A stretch of 64,000 nucleotides of DNA, from assembly GCA_013180625.2 (NCBI GenBank), contig SNVD02013908.1:782194-846193 (forward strand). Direction: 5' to 3'. Position numbers and translations under genes: made by a program. Below, piece after piece: positions 12,553 to 23,550 of the stretch. The stretch comes from Boswellia sacra (lineage: Eukaryota > Streptophyta > Magnoliopsida > Sapindales > Burseraceae). Below the pieces are notes generated by a model. The model did not search any database. It saw only the letters and a program-made list of their open reading frames with translations, and was not told the DNA's origin. Each line of letters opens with the position of its first letter. The stretch's first letter is position 1.

Positions 12553-15500
12553 AGGTTTTTGATTTAAGATTTACTTACTCTTATCATTTGGTGGTAAAAA
12601 TTGGAATTTTTTTTTTTAATCTTATCGTTTCATACCCTCCTTCTTGCTGATATTACAAATCATTAATTGTCTGATCTTTTTCTTGAAAATATAAAATTGT
12701 TCTTTCTTTTTCTGTTTAGGGAAGTGTCCCCATTGACTATAAATATCAAGCGATAATGATTGCCAGATACGGCAATTTCCTATTTGATTAATAGTCCCAT
12801 CACAGCCTTGGAGACCTTACACATGTGCCCAGCTCACATGACGTTGAGATGTCCACACTCTTGAAATTGCTTCTTCTCTTAATTATTTGCTTAGAATTTG
12901 TTAAGCAAAGTGTGCTTGCTTAGGAGGTACGTATGCATCTGCAAGTGGGAAATTAGCTGGGGTATGAGTTGCCTTACTGCAGCTAGGACTAGAAGCAGCA
13001 TGGCACCCACCATCACAAGCAAAATATCTCCGATTAATCTGATGATCGGTATGGCGCCAGTGAAGATAAATCATAACTTGGGTAACATTCTTTTTTTTGC
13101 TTGCAGTTAATGACAAAGCAGAAAACGATCTCAAAGGATACTAATTAATTCTCATTTTTGTTGTAATAATTAATGTTTCCCACTAACACAGGCATGGACA
13201 AAAGCTTATGATGGCTGCATAAAGGCTAGACTGTCAGTTCCTCCCTCTATTGGCTCCGCTTGGGTTTGTTTCTTTAGTCTTATCTGTGGGGTGAATGGGT
13301 TGATACCCACAAAACACGCCAGTTGTAGCATCTAAATTCTAAAATGAAAAATTCCCTCCATCGATATGATTCCTAGATATAATTACTTTCAACATAGACC
13401 TAGCAGTCAAAAGCACACCAGAATACATTGATTCTTTAAGGCTTTGATTTTTCTTCTGTTTCCATTCTCCTACGAAGGATTCCATGCCACATTTTAAGGC
13501 ATGCTATTGCTTTATGACTAGTGTCCAAAAGTCTCAACATTTTGACTAGTTTTACCTGATTACTTACATTATATGTAGTAAAACAGAGCTTATCAATAAT
13601 CATTTAAGTTGCATTAGGTTTTTGCACTCCATACTTACCAATAACATCGACATATCGTAGATGTGCAAGTTGAGAACAATGGTTTGATGCAACTTGGCAA
13701 TATTGTTTCCATCATTCATTCCCATCATTGAATTGACTGGCAAAGGACCACATTGGTGATTGGAAATTACTTTTTATTTTTGTTTAGGTTGAAAATGAAC
13801 TAGAAAAAAAGATGAAAACAATACAATCTATCTAAAGCTTGATATAACCTCTAATTGGGCATTGGCAAATCTTTGGTATTTTTGCCTTCTGAAACTTCCC
13901 TCTCGGCCACCCATTCACCTGAAGCCATAGAACTCGTATAAATAAACAAAAGATACTATAGGCAACAATGAATTCAAATTTGCAAATGAGAAGTCTAGGG
14001 ACTTTCCAACAAAAATGGGAGGTCCATTTGATGTGGTGATCGTATTCAACTCTGTGCTCCTATTTGTGTAGATGAAATCTATGTTTTGCTGCACAGTCGT
14101 GTTCCCAAATAAATCAACGCCCATATTGTAATAATGAACATCAATCACAGTTCCACTTAAGCCACTTGCTAGAGGTAATAGCTCTGTAGGATCCTTTGAT
14201 CCTAGCCAGTTTGACATCAACACATAAGCCGCGGAAGAGTGTCTGTGTACGGCATCATAACCAGCCTTGTAATACTTTTTCACGATATCAATAGATTCTC
14301 CTGGTGAAAGAGGCTCGTTAATAAGCCCAACGGCATAAAGGCTTGGACTCTTTGCTGCACACCCAAATGTGAGAATTCGTAGATTTAGAGGGACCCAGCT
14401 ACAGTTATTAGTTTGTACTTAAAATTATCTACAATTTCAGGGAATCAACATGCAATGCACTAGACTTGATAATTAAATTTAACCTTCCAGTCAAGAAGTC
14501 TCAAACAGCAAATGTCTCCTGTATGTTTTCATCTGTCAAGACCATTTTGTGAGCCAGGTGCTGCATGTAGATCAATTATGACCTTCACCCCGTACTTTCT
14601 GTAAGACAGAACACAACAAGATGTGATTTTTGTCTGTTATCGACCAAATTTGACGGTTTTGTGGAAGCGCTGGAAATTATATTTGTACTTACTGTGCCCA
14701 GTTGAAGGCATTAACCAACGCTTGCAAGGACCCCTCCAACATAAGGCAAAGGAGGTGTTGGATCTCAAGCTATCCACCAATCAACAGGAATTCTCACAGC
14801 ATTTAGTCCATGGTTTGCTATGAACTTGAGATCATTTTCAACTATGAATGTGCTCCAATGCTCCTGATATACATACCGATATATAAGTAACAAATTCGGA
14901 CGATGAAGCAAAAAGGAGTAACTTGGTTTTTATGGAAGTTTTGGAATTTAACAAAATCAAGAAAGGAGTCATGGCAAGATAGTACTATAAGGTGCCCCCA
15001 CTCTCATGACTTGTGGAGCTCTGTTTGGTCCGTAACCGTTTGTCACTTGAACCTCTCCTTGCATCCTTCCAGCAATGGACATCACAAATACTGACGGATC
15101 ATCATCACCCCATGCAGCGCCCCCGGCATGGTCTGCTGTCACCAATTCCTCAGTTTTGACCTGAAAATTTATGTTATCCGGAAGTTGCTTAACACCATTA
15201 ACTAAATAAGTGGCGCTATTTCTCCGTGTATTCTATGTAACAAGTAGCTTGACTCAAGAAATATCCTATCCTACATAAAGCGAATTGAGATTTACAAGGA
15301 AACATAAAACAAAGCATACCGTTTACATTTGAAATTTTTTGCCTGTATTTCTAGTAATACATAAGGACAAAAATTTTCAGAGATGGACACAAGAAAATTG
15401 TAAATCACCTATGCTTTGATTCGAACACGGTTCGAATCATCAGGGCTCCTGAGAATCTCGAACTTCTCCGAGCAACCGGTTGTGTTTGATACAGCTACTA

Positions 15501-16695
15501 CATCAATACTATTCCCATTGGTGTCGAGTCCCACAAATTGATTACTCTAAAATTGAAGGTGGTCTCATTGATCCTCCAAAGCTGCAATAAAAAATAAGGA
15601 CAAACGATAAATATGTATGAGTGAACTTGCATAGTTGCCTACGGTCAATATGACAAGTAAAAGCTTTATTATATTACGCTAAATGTTTCCCAGTCTTGAG
15701 GCAGATGTCCTGTTGGCAACTATGAGGGTACCTCCACCTGTCTTAGGGCTTAGATATTTCCCGGCTGTTACCGATTTAAACTGAAATTTTGTCCCATCCT
15801 GACAGACACAAACATAAACGTTAACAAAGTCTAATGAAAGAGTAATAGAACAGAACCAAGTTGAATATATCTAATAGCATTGAGCAAACCAGAAAGTCTT
15901 GTTGGGGATGCCATCAAAGACAGAAGGTTTAATCCATCCTTTTGTGACCAGCCAAGCCTCCAAGATTAACTGCTTTATTTTGAAAAGCTGGGTTTGTCCT
16001 CCCATAAGCAAAAGATACCATGAAAGATAAGAAAAAATTACTTAGTAGCTGCTTTGTTAAGCATGTAGCCGTTTTCATTTGTCTTTTTCCTTTCAATGCC
16101 GGCTTCTATATGGTTTATCACACTTTATACACGCGCAAGGAGTTGAAAGAGAGCTTGAGTGAGACATCGAAAATTAAAACCTTGACAATTAGAAGAGTTG
16201 AAAATTCGTTTCTAATACAACTTTTCTTGATAGAATCTTTAGAAATTAGTACCATATATTTTTCATTCACTTAATATATGTGTAGTAGATTAAGAGTTAG
16301 CTGTGAACTGTAGCTTATCTTCCGTTACTCCGGGATTCCAGAAGGAAACAGTCAATAGTTATCATATTTTATTGATTGAGTTTGTCGAATACCTAAGTGG
16401 CACATGATACTCATGCCCTTCTGCTCTCTTTATTTCTGTCTAAAAACGAAATGCCCATTATAAACTCACAAAATAAAAAAACTAGAGTATTTCCATATCT
16501 ATTTTGAGTTTGTCCTATATTAAAATAACACATGATACTCATGAACCTTTTGTTAATAATTTCTTTAAAGTATATACTAAGTATAACGGATAAACGAATA
16601 AAATTCAGGGCTATTTGTTTTATCATATTATCAGATTCTACGATATTTCAATCCAATCAATCATAATTTGATCTCTCTCTTGTAAATAGATCATA
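12553..16695. repeat. Tandem segmental duplication, copy A (compact)
   Basis: This ~4.1-kb unit matches, in the same order and orientation, sequence scattered from about 16700 to 44700 (copy B). Landmarks: 12580-12835 matches 16710-16968; 12821-13020 matches 19328-19519; 13190-13380 matches 37490-37680; 13390-13800 matches 40990-41500; the GH5 gene 13866-16078 matches 41647-44036; the promoter side 16080-16695 matches 44040-44690. Gaps between the matches in copy B are transposon insertions. Copy A carries no large insertion and so works as an empty-site reference for nearly every insertion in copy B. Confidence 0.88.
13866..16078 (-). pseudogene. GH5 glucan 1,3-beta-glucosidase pseudogene (copy A)
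   Basis: All eight exon regions of the copy-B gene can be found here, but the copy is broken many times. Exon 1 (start at 16078) has a one-base insertion near 15954, inside the NLGGWL motif. Exon 2 has a one-base insertion near 15693. Exon 3 lacks 7 bp near 15547 and an 18-bp block near 15410 that held the splice donor. Exon 5 has an in-frame stop (Arg to TGA) right after GWW-equivalent residues, then an extra G. Exon 6 lost about 41 bp. The acceptor of exon 7 changed from AG to GG. Exon 8 lost its central part, so the Trp-rich C-terminus is missing. Exon 4 and the 122-codon open piece of exon 7 still read well. A TATA-like TTTATA (16124-16129, TATAAA on the gene strand) remains upstream. It is dead as a full enzyme gene. 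Confidence 0.92.
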
Positions 16696-17374
16696 TATGA
16701 TTACTTGTTTTTATCATTTGGTAGTAAAAATTGGAATGGTATTTTTTTTCTTATCATTTCACGCTCTCCTCCTTCTTGCTGGTACATACAAGCCTGATAA
16801 CTTAATTGTCTGATCTTTTTCTTGGAAAATATAAAATTGTTCTTTCCTTTTCTGTTTAGGGAAGTGTCCCTATGGACTATAAATATCAAGCGACGATGAT
16901 TGCCAGATACTGTAATTTCCTATTTGATTAATGGTCCCATCGCAGGCTTGGAGACCATACGCTTGTGCAGTGATGGAGCCAGCAAATTAAATTAGCGAGA
17001 GCAATATCTTCCAACAGCAATATAAAAGTAAACAAGAGAAATCAATATATGAAAAAGCCTGACCTCATTTAATATTATATTTGTACCAAAACATAAGAAA
17101 GTTGAAGAAATTTACTGGGTATGTTAAACCACGAAAGGAGTTCATAGCTCATAAGATTAAAGAAGTGCAAGCGCACAAAAGAATTCTCATACACAATAGA
17201 TGTTCAAAGAGTTGCCTATTCATGAAATGACAAAATGTGCTTCAAAACCTAGATTAATATGAAGAAGAACTCAAGATGATTTTAAGAATAATTTGTTTTG
17301 AAAAAAATCTAAAGTTTAATTACGGTACTTGCGGAATCATTCATGAATAAATGAAAACAAATCTTACTAAAGTA

Positions 17375-18790
17375 ATGATATTGGTTTCTAAAAAAAGTAA
17401 TTAGATTTTATATTATGACTCATTAATTATTAGAAAATAAATGTATATATTCAACTATTTAATAAATAGATTATGTTTCTGAGCAAAAGCAATATGATGG
17501 TAGATTATGACTAATTAATTATCTAATGAATAAATGTACATATTTTCAACTAATTAATAAATAGATTATGTTTCTAAGAAAAAGTAGTTAAATTTTAAAT
17601 TATGACTCGTTAATTATCTAATAAATTAATGTATATAATCAACTAATTAATAATTAGATTATGTTCTAAGCAAAAGTAATAAAACCTTAGATTATCAATA
17701 ATTAATTATCAATTAAAATTATATATGTTATCAATCTTTAGCCTAATGAATACACGTATATACAGTGGCGGACCTAAGAAGGGACCAGGGGGCCCGAGCC
17801 CCTTCTGAAATTTTAAAATTTTATTTTGCTCCCTTAGTTCTAATCATTTACAGTTACACCCTTCTTAAAAAAATTAAAACTAATTTTTTTATTGTCTTTC
17901 TCTCTTTCTCTCTTTTATTTTTAAATCAATAGCCTATCAAACTTATATTTTTATAACTATATTATATATAATATTTGAACAATATCTTTCTCTTTATAAT
18001 TTGTATGTATCAAATAGCGTGAAATTAGTAAACTTTATATTTAAAAAAAATTATGCTTGAGTCTTCTTATTATTTTTATACATTTATAGCCTTTTTGGAT
18101 AAAGTGTAATGGTTATTGTAAATTAATAATTTGTAAAAAAATATGGAGACATATTTTAAAAGAAAAAAATTATTTTTAAGTTGACATCATCATGTCTAAA
18201 AAAAATATTAACAATTCAATAGAAAGTTATCTTGAAATAAGTAGAAAATATTTGCTTGTGAATTTTAAATATAGAAGCCGAAAATTGGATTATAATGTTA
18301 ATCTATGAATATAAATAAAAATATTTTTTTATATATAACAATAATTTAATTCTGCTACGTTTTTTAAATATAAATACTCGTCAATGATAATAATTGTTAT
18401 GTATTTATGGAATAAATTATTAAGTATTAGCATTTTATACTTTGATTATTGTATTAGGATTATTTAATTTAGAAATATAAGATTCATTATGTCTATTATT
18501 TATATTTTTTTAATAAATTCTTATGTACGATTGAGGTTTAAAAAAATATTAATTTTAAAATATAATGGTGCCCTCTCTAAGCTAAAATCCTTGGTCCGTT
18601 ACTGCATATATATTAAACTAATTAATAAACAAATTATGTTTCTAAACATTATATTATTGCTAATTAACTATATTTAAATATTATATATACTATTAAAATA
18701 ATGGATAATTGTAGATATTATCTAATTAACATATAGATTATTTTTCTAAGCAAAAAATACTAAAAATTTAGATTATCATTAATTAACATC
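17375..18790. repeat. ~110-bp AT-rich tandem repeats inside the hAT element
   Basis: The phrase TAGATTATGTTTCTAAGCAA, followed by TTAGATTATGACTAATTAAT-type sequence, recurs at least five times with roughly 105-115-bp spacing (for example near 17467, 17562, 17655 and, after the nested hAT, 18634 and 18735). The array continues on both sides of the 17763-18604 element, so the repeats predate that insertion. Confidence 0.6.
17763..18604. mobile_element. Nested hAT-type element, 842 bp
   Basis: TIRs CAGTGGCGGACC (left) and CAGTAACGGACC (right, other strand). Flanks CGTATATA (17755-17762) and CATATATA (18605-18612) match 7 of 8. It sits inside the AT-rich repeats of the larger hAT element. No open frame is long enough for a transposase. 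Confidence 0.78.
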
Positions 18791-19519
18791 ATTTAAATAT
18801 TAGATATTTATTCAATATTGCAAATTTCACAAAGTAATAATACTATCAAAAATCAAGTAAATAAGTAAAAATAAGTTTCCCATGTAACAATAAAAGAATC
18901 AGGAGAATGGAAAAATTATTAATTTACCTCAAATTTGAAGTGTGGAAGGAGGAAAGTAGGAATCAAATGCTCCAGGCTCAATGACTTCCTTCCCAGTGAG
19001 AGTTGAGAGGGTGAGAGAGATGTGATCTGAAAATCTAGGAATGCAAGAGAAAGTTAGGAGATTAAATTATATCTAAATTGAGAAGTAATAAAATATTTGA
19101 ATTAAGCGGACCAAGTTTTAAACAAATGAATTGTTAAATCCAAAAACATGAGACAATTTCAAATTTTTTGGAAATTGGCAGGTCACGGGCTAAGGCATAA
19201 GGCATTCACAATCCCACTCCCAGACATATACGTATAGAATGATAGGAACTTATATAGAAAATTGGGACTTTTCTCAAAGTCAGTGGGGACAATTGCCCTC
19301 ACCCGTCCCCATGCGGCTCCGTCCTTCGCGTGTGCCCAGCTAACATGACGTTGAGATGGTCCTCACTCTTGAAATTGCTTCTTCTCTTAATTATTTGCTT
19401 ATGATTTGTTAAACATCTTGCTTGGGAGCTATCTTTGCATCTGCAAGTGGGAAATTACCTGGGGTATGAGTTGCCTTCTACATCTAGGACTAGAGGCAGC
19501 AGGGCACCATCATCGCAAG

Positions 19520-20021
19520 TAGGGGTGGCAATTTTTGACACGATTCGTGAACACGACACAAATACGTTACACGATTAATAAATGGGTCGGGTTAGTATTG
19601 AAGGTGTTCAACACGCCAACCCGTTTAATGACACGAATAGTTAAATATATTTTGTACATTCTTAATATGTAAATTTATTCAATGATATAAATTATTACCT
19701 ACTTACAATATATATATTATAAAATTGAAATTTTTATACTGTAAAATAAATTAATTTATAAAATAATAAATGATGATGATTTTAATAATATTTTATACTA
19801 ACAATGGTTTATATTCTAAAAATAATTTTAATTGATTTAAATATAGAGAATATAATATATTATGTATAACTAAGTTAAATAATTAAGTAAATTATGCGAA
19901 TTAAATATGACACGATTACGACACGTGGGTAACACGTTTAATAATTGGGTGGGTTTGGGTTTCATATTTTGACACGAATAATTAAATGGGTCGACACGAC
20001 ACGACACGATTACCACCCCTA
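19520..20021. mobile_element. hAT-type MITE, 502 bp, perfect 8-bp TSD
   Basis: TIRs TAGGGGTGGCAAT and TAGGGGTGGTAAT. Perfect TSD ATCGCAAG at 19512-19519 and 20022-20029. The interior is rich in ACACGAC/ACACGAT words near both ends, a common feature of this plant hAT MITE type. It interrupts copy B of the duplication just before the copia element. Confidence 0.92.
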
Positions 20022-20064
20022 ATCGCAAGTCAAATATGTGTCATATATAGATCAAGTGGGAGAA

Positions 20065-20509
20065 TGTAAGAAGTATTTGACCCATCATGCATCGCAAGCC
20101 AAATATGTGTCATATATAGATCAAGTGGTCCACATGATAATATATTTATTAGGTTTAATATATAATTAATTGGATAAATCTTTTTGTAATTAGTTATTAT
20201 TAATTAGAGTTTTAATCAAGTAAACTACTTATTGGAGAAGTTATCATATTTTGATGGAAACCAGGAATTATAGTTAGATTAAAAAACTGGTCCTCTCTGC
20301 CTATAAGAATTTAGAGTCAAGACATAATTATGAATGTTCTATCTATCTATTAAAAGTTAAATACAAAATTAAGGCTAAGAGGAAGAAATAATTTACCCTA
20401 AAAATTCAGTAATTCACAGATAATAGATGTTATTTAAGTCATATGTCAGATAATGTATTCATATAATTATTGAATTATTTGTATTCATATAATTATTGAA
20501 TTATTAACA
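20065..20509 (+). repeat. 5' LTR of the copia element
   Basis: Starts TGTAAGAAG and ends ATTATTAACA. It aligns throughout with 37062-37483 apart from indels. It carries an extra ~40 bp near 20086-20130 belonging to a 69-bp tandem duplication (ATCGCAAG-led units at 20022 and 20091), and a 26-bp tandem duplication close to its end (about 20458-20508). Confidence 0.82.
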
Positions 20510-20511
20510 TG

Positions 20512-20523
20512 TGGTATCAGAGC
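20512..20523 (+). promoter_or_regulatory. Primer-binding site for initiator tRNA-Met
   Basis: TGGTATCAGAGC lies two bases after the 5' LTR. It is complementary to the 3' end of plant initiator tRNA-Met, the usual primer of Ty1/copia reverse transcription. Confidence 0.88.
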
Positions 20524-21027
20524 TTGGTACATGAATATGATATTTTGATTAGTAATGTTGATATTATAATTGTGGTGATGATGTTTTGTTTCGGTTTTGA
20601 TCATATGTTTTGTGTTAATATAATCCGCAAGTTTAAATAAGATTTTGATTGATCAAACCGTATGTCATAAAGCCGTTTAATATATTTTGAACAATTGATA
20701 ACCGAATTGTATATAAAATTCATGCGAGTCTTATGTCCTTATTCTTGCTCCTATAATAACATGGCATTATCATTTCAAGTCATTAGGGGTGTTGAAAATC
20801 CAAATCCATCCACACAAACTGATCGGTGCAATCCAAACCAATCTAATTTTGATTGGATTTAGTTAATTAGTGAATTAGATTGGATTACGATTTTTAAAAA
20901 CCTAATTAATTGATTGTATGATGGATCCTATTAAAAAAATTTGTCATAAAACAATCCAATAAAATATAATAAAAGTAAAATGTAATATCTAGAAAATAAA
21001 AGTGAGGGTTGCCCATTATAATTTTAA

Positions 21028-23014
21028 TTGGGATAACTTTTAAAGGACCCCGAGATTTGCCCGAATATATGTGACCCCCAGTTTTCAGATTTAGCCTCAA
21101 ATGACCCTGCTGTTTTCTAATTTCTGTTAGAATGGATGACTTATGTCACAAAGGCTGTTATACCTTCTCAACTGCCCTCTTCTTTTTCCTTCCTCTTTTT
21201 CTTTTTATTTTTTTTTCTTCCTCCATCAAATACTACCACCATCTTTTTCTTTTTTATTTTTTTTCTTCCTCCATCAAATACTACCACCATTGCATTTCTG
21301 AGAGCAACCATTGCATTTCTGAGTAGGGATGGCAACTTTCCCCAGTTGGGCCAGGGACCCGGATTTCCCCCGCATGGGTCGGCCGGGGAAAAGCCCGGAA
21401 ATCCGGGGATTGGGCCCGGGGGCGGGGATTACTAAGGGAACACAAGTTTGGGTGCGGTGCGGGGCCAGTATTACTAAGGAACCTCGGTCCCCAACCCACC
21501 GCACAGCCCAATCTTTTTTTTTTTTAATTTTGTAATGCAAAATGTGTATAAGGAGGCTTGAACCCATGACCTGCACCTTGAATTTTTGGTGGTTGACCAC
21601 CAAGCTACTCACCTTTTGACGTTATTTTTTGTATACAATTTTATAATATCAATTTCCTTTTATATATTTAATTAAAAGTAGTAAACTGAGGCAACTGGGA
21701 TTTGAACCTTGGCCACCAAAAGTCATTCCCGCTTTGCTAGTAGTGCTAGCCGCGTCCTTCGTCCAAATTGCGCAACATTACACTATTTTACTCTATCCAA
21801 AGTGTAGAAAAATTAAAAAAAATAAAAGCGGGGATAATCTGGGGTTTTTTTCCAGGTGCAGGTGCATCATCCCAGCACCCGCAAATACCTGCACCTGAAA
21901 AAACCTGAAAAAATCTGGGAATTTTGCGTGGACCGGGGATGAATTTTTTGATCCAGTGTGGGTGCGAAAATGCAAACCTGCACCCACACCCGCACCCGGA
22001 TTTTGCCATCCCTATTTTCGAGAGCTTTTGGTGATGATAGTTGGCCTTTCAACATCAAACGTGCGATTAAGATGCGTAGGTTTTGTTGGATGGTGATTGA
22101 TGAAGCCATTGAGAGTGGCAGTGAAGACCAACGCGTGACGAAAATGGGTGGTTGTTTTAGTGGCTATTGGATCTTTTTTTTTTTTGGGATTTAGGGCTAT
22201 TTTCTGTGGGCTTTTAGGAATGGTGATGAAGGAAAGTCTCTTTGGGAGGACCTGATCTATGGTTTAGTGAGAGTGGTGGATAAAGACTCGTCACGGCGAT
22301 GGTGTGTGGCGGCAGTGGTTGGGCATGGACGGTTGTTGTGCTAGATTTTTTTTTTTTTTGTAGTAGGTATTTAATTGGTGGTGACTGGGTGGCAGTGGTG
22401 GCTATTTTAGGTTGTTGGTTTTTTTTTTCAAAGTTTTTTAACAATGGGTTTAGTATTGATTTTGAAAATTGGGTGATTTTGTTAATGGCTTGTAATTGGA
22501 TTTTTATGAGTGATTTTGTTACGCACTTGTGTTAAGAATGTGATGGCAATGGTGATGGCAATGAACCACTGTCAATGGTGATGGTGATGAGCCACTGTTT
22601 GCATTGGTGGCTAATGAGTTGAGGAATCCAGAAAAAGCTTTGACAGAGTGGAATTATGATTTTTTTTCAATAGATTTGTTTGTAAAAATTGACAAAAAAG
22701 AGGAAGAAAATTTGTTGGGCTCACTGGAAGAAAGAAAGAGGAAGAAGAAAGATAAAAAAAGGAAACGAAAGGAAGTGAAAAAAAGGGAAAAGGAAGGAGG
22801 GAAAAAAAGAAAAAAATAATATAAGTAAACTGTCAATTTCTTAATGTTTTACACATGTTTTCCAATCAAATGTATCCATTAATTTACAATTATACACCTC
22901 TTTTTCTTGACAAAAACGAAACAGCATAAACAGTAGGGTCATTTGAGGCTAAATGCAAAAATTGGGGGTTACAATAGTAGGAAAAATCTCTGGGTTATTC
23001 ATGAAATTTTCCAA
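21028..23014. mobile_element. MULE-like element with ~100-bp terminal inverted repeats
   Basis: The left 90 bp and right 90 bp are inverted repeats. The best block is TTTAGCCTCAAATGACCCT (left, about 21084-21102), facing AGGGTCATTTGAGGCTAAAT on the right (about 22937-22956). TIRs of this length point to a Mutator-like element. The subterminal parts mirror each other too: pyrimidine-rich CTTC/TTTTC on the left, purine-rich GAAGAAAG on the right (22727-22816). Interior 22015-22620 may be captured host sequence but no source gene is recognised. No convincing 9-bp TSD is visible. It is interrupted by the hAT at 21324-22014. Confidence 0.65.
21324..22014. mobile_element. hAT-type MITE, 691 bp, GC-rich, with tRNA-like modules
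   Basis: TIRs TAGGGATGGCAA at both ends. Flanks TTTCTGAG (21316-21323) and TTTTCGAG (22015-22022) match 6 of 8. Ends are GC-rich (GGGGCGGGG, CCCGCACCC types). On the minus strand two segments resemble tRNA genes or tRNA-derived SINEs: about 21614-21555 (box-A-like TAGCTTGGTGG, box-B-like GGGTTCAAGCC) and about 21755-21690 (AGCACTACTAGC, then GGTTCAAATCC). No transposase frame is present. Confidence 0.8.
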
Positions 23015-23550
23015 TGTTAATTTAGTAAAATATATTTAGCCCTAAATTAATAATAAAAAAATACAAGATTTCTATAATATGCATGGATATTGAAGTTAAT
23101 GCAAGAAATAAATTGTTCCATATTATGTATGGTTTGTTAGAGTCCTATGAATTTATTTAAAATTATAATCTGTGAATTGAGATGATTTAAATGTTCGTTG
23201 TTATTTCTATTTAGGCACTTTAATTAATTTAAAAATGAATTTTTATGTTTTATACTATGAGCTACTACTCATATTTAAATTTTTATCAATATATTTTATG
23301 TCATTTCAAGTTAAATTATGTTTTTTGATTGGATCATATTGGTTTTTTTTTTAAAGAAAAGTTTATTAAGTTTGGATTGGATCAGATTGAATTAGATCGG
23401 ATTGGATGATGTTTCTATAAAATCATATTGGATTTCATTCTTTGATTAAATTGGATTGGATTGAAAAATCACTAAACCGATCAATATCGGATTAGATTGG
23501 TTATTTGTTAAATCCATTGATTCAAATCGGTGAACACCCTTACAAGTCAT

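Larger units (their letters stand above)
16969..19327. mobile_element. hAT element, non-autonomous, hosting a second hAT
   Basis: The left end reads AGTGATGGAGCCAGC; the right end, on the other strand, GAAGGACGGAGCCGC. Flanks GCTTGTGC (16961-16968) and GCGTGTGC (19328-19335) match 7 of 8. Copy A lacks the block: 12830-12835 runs straight across the insertion point. No transposase frame is visible. The interior has AT-rich tandem repeats and is itself interrupted by the 17763-18604 element. Confidence 0.78.
20784..23542. mobile_element. hAT element with perfect 8-bp TSD, hosting a MULE
   Basis: TIRs TAGGGGTGTTGA (left) and TAAGGGTGTTCA (right, other strand), 10 of 12 matching. Perfect TSD CAAGTCAT at 20776-20783 and 23543-23550. 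Arms contain GGATTGGATT-type repeats on the right and the complementary AATCCAATCC type on the left. The total is 2.76 kb, of which about 2.0 kb is the nested MULE-like element. Confidence 0.88.

Noticed and set aside
16020..16274. 84-codon plus-strand frame
   Set aside because: Antisense of exon 1 and promoter of the GH5 pseudogene; no conserved protein, and not preserved in copy B.
21555..21755. tRNA genes on the minus strand
   Set aside because: A- and B-box-like blocks exist, but acceptor and anticodon stems do not form; the segments lie inside a MITE.
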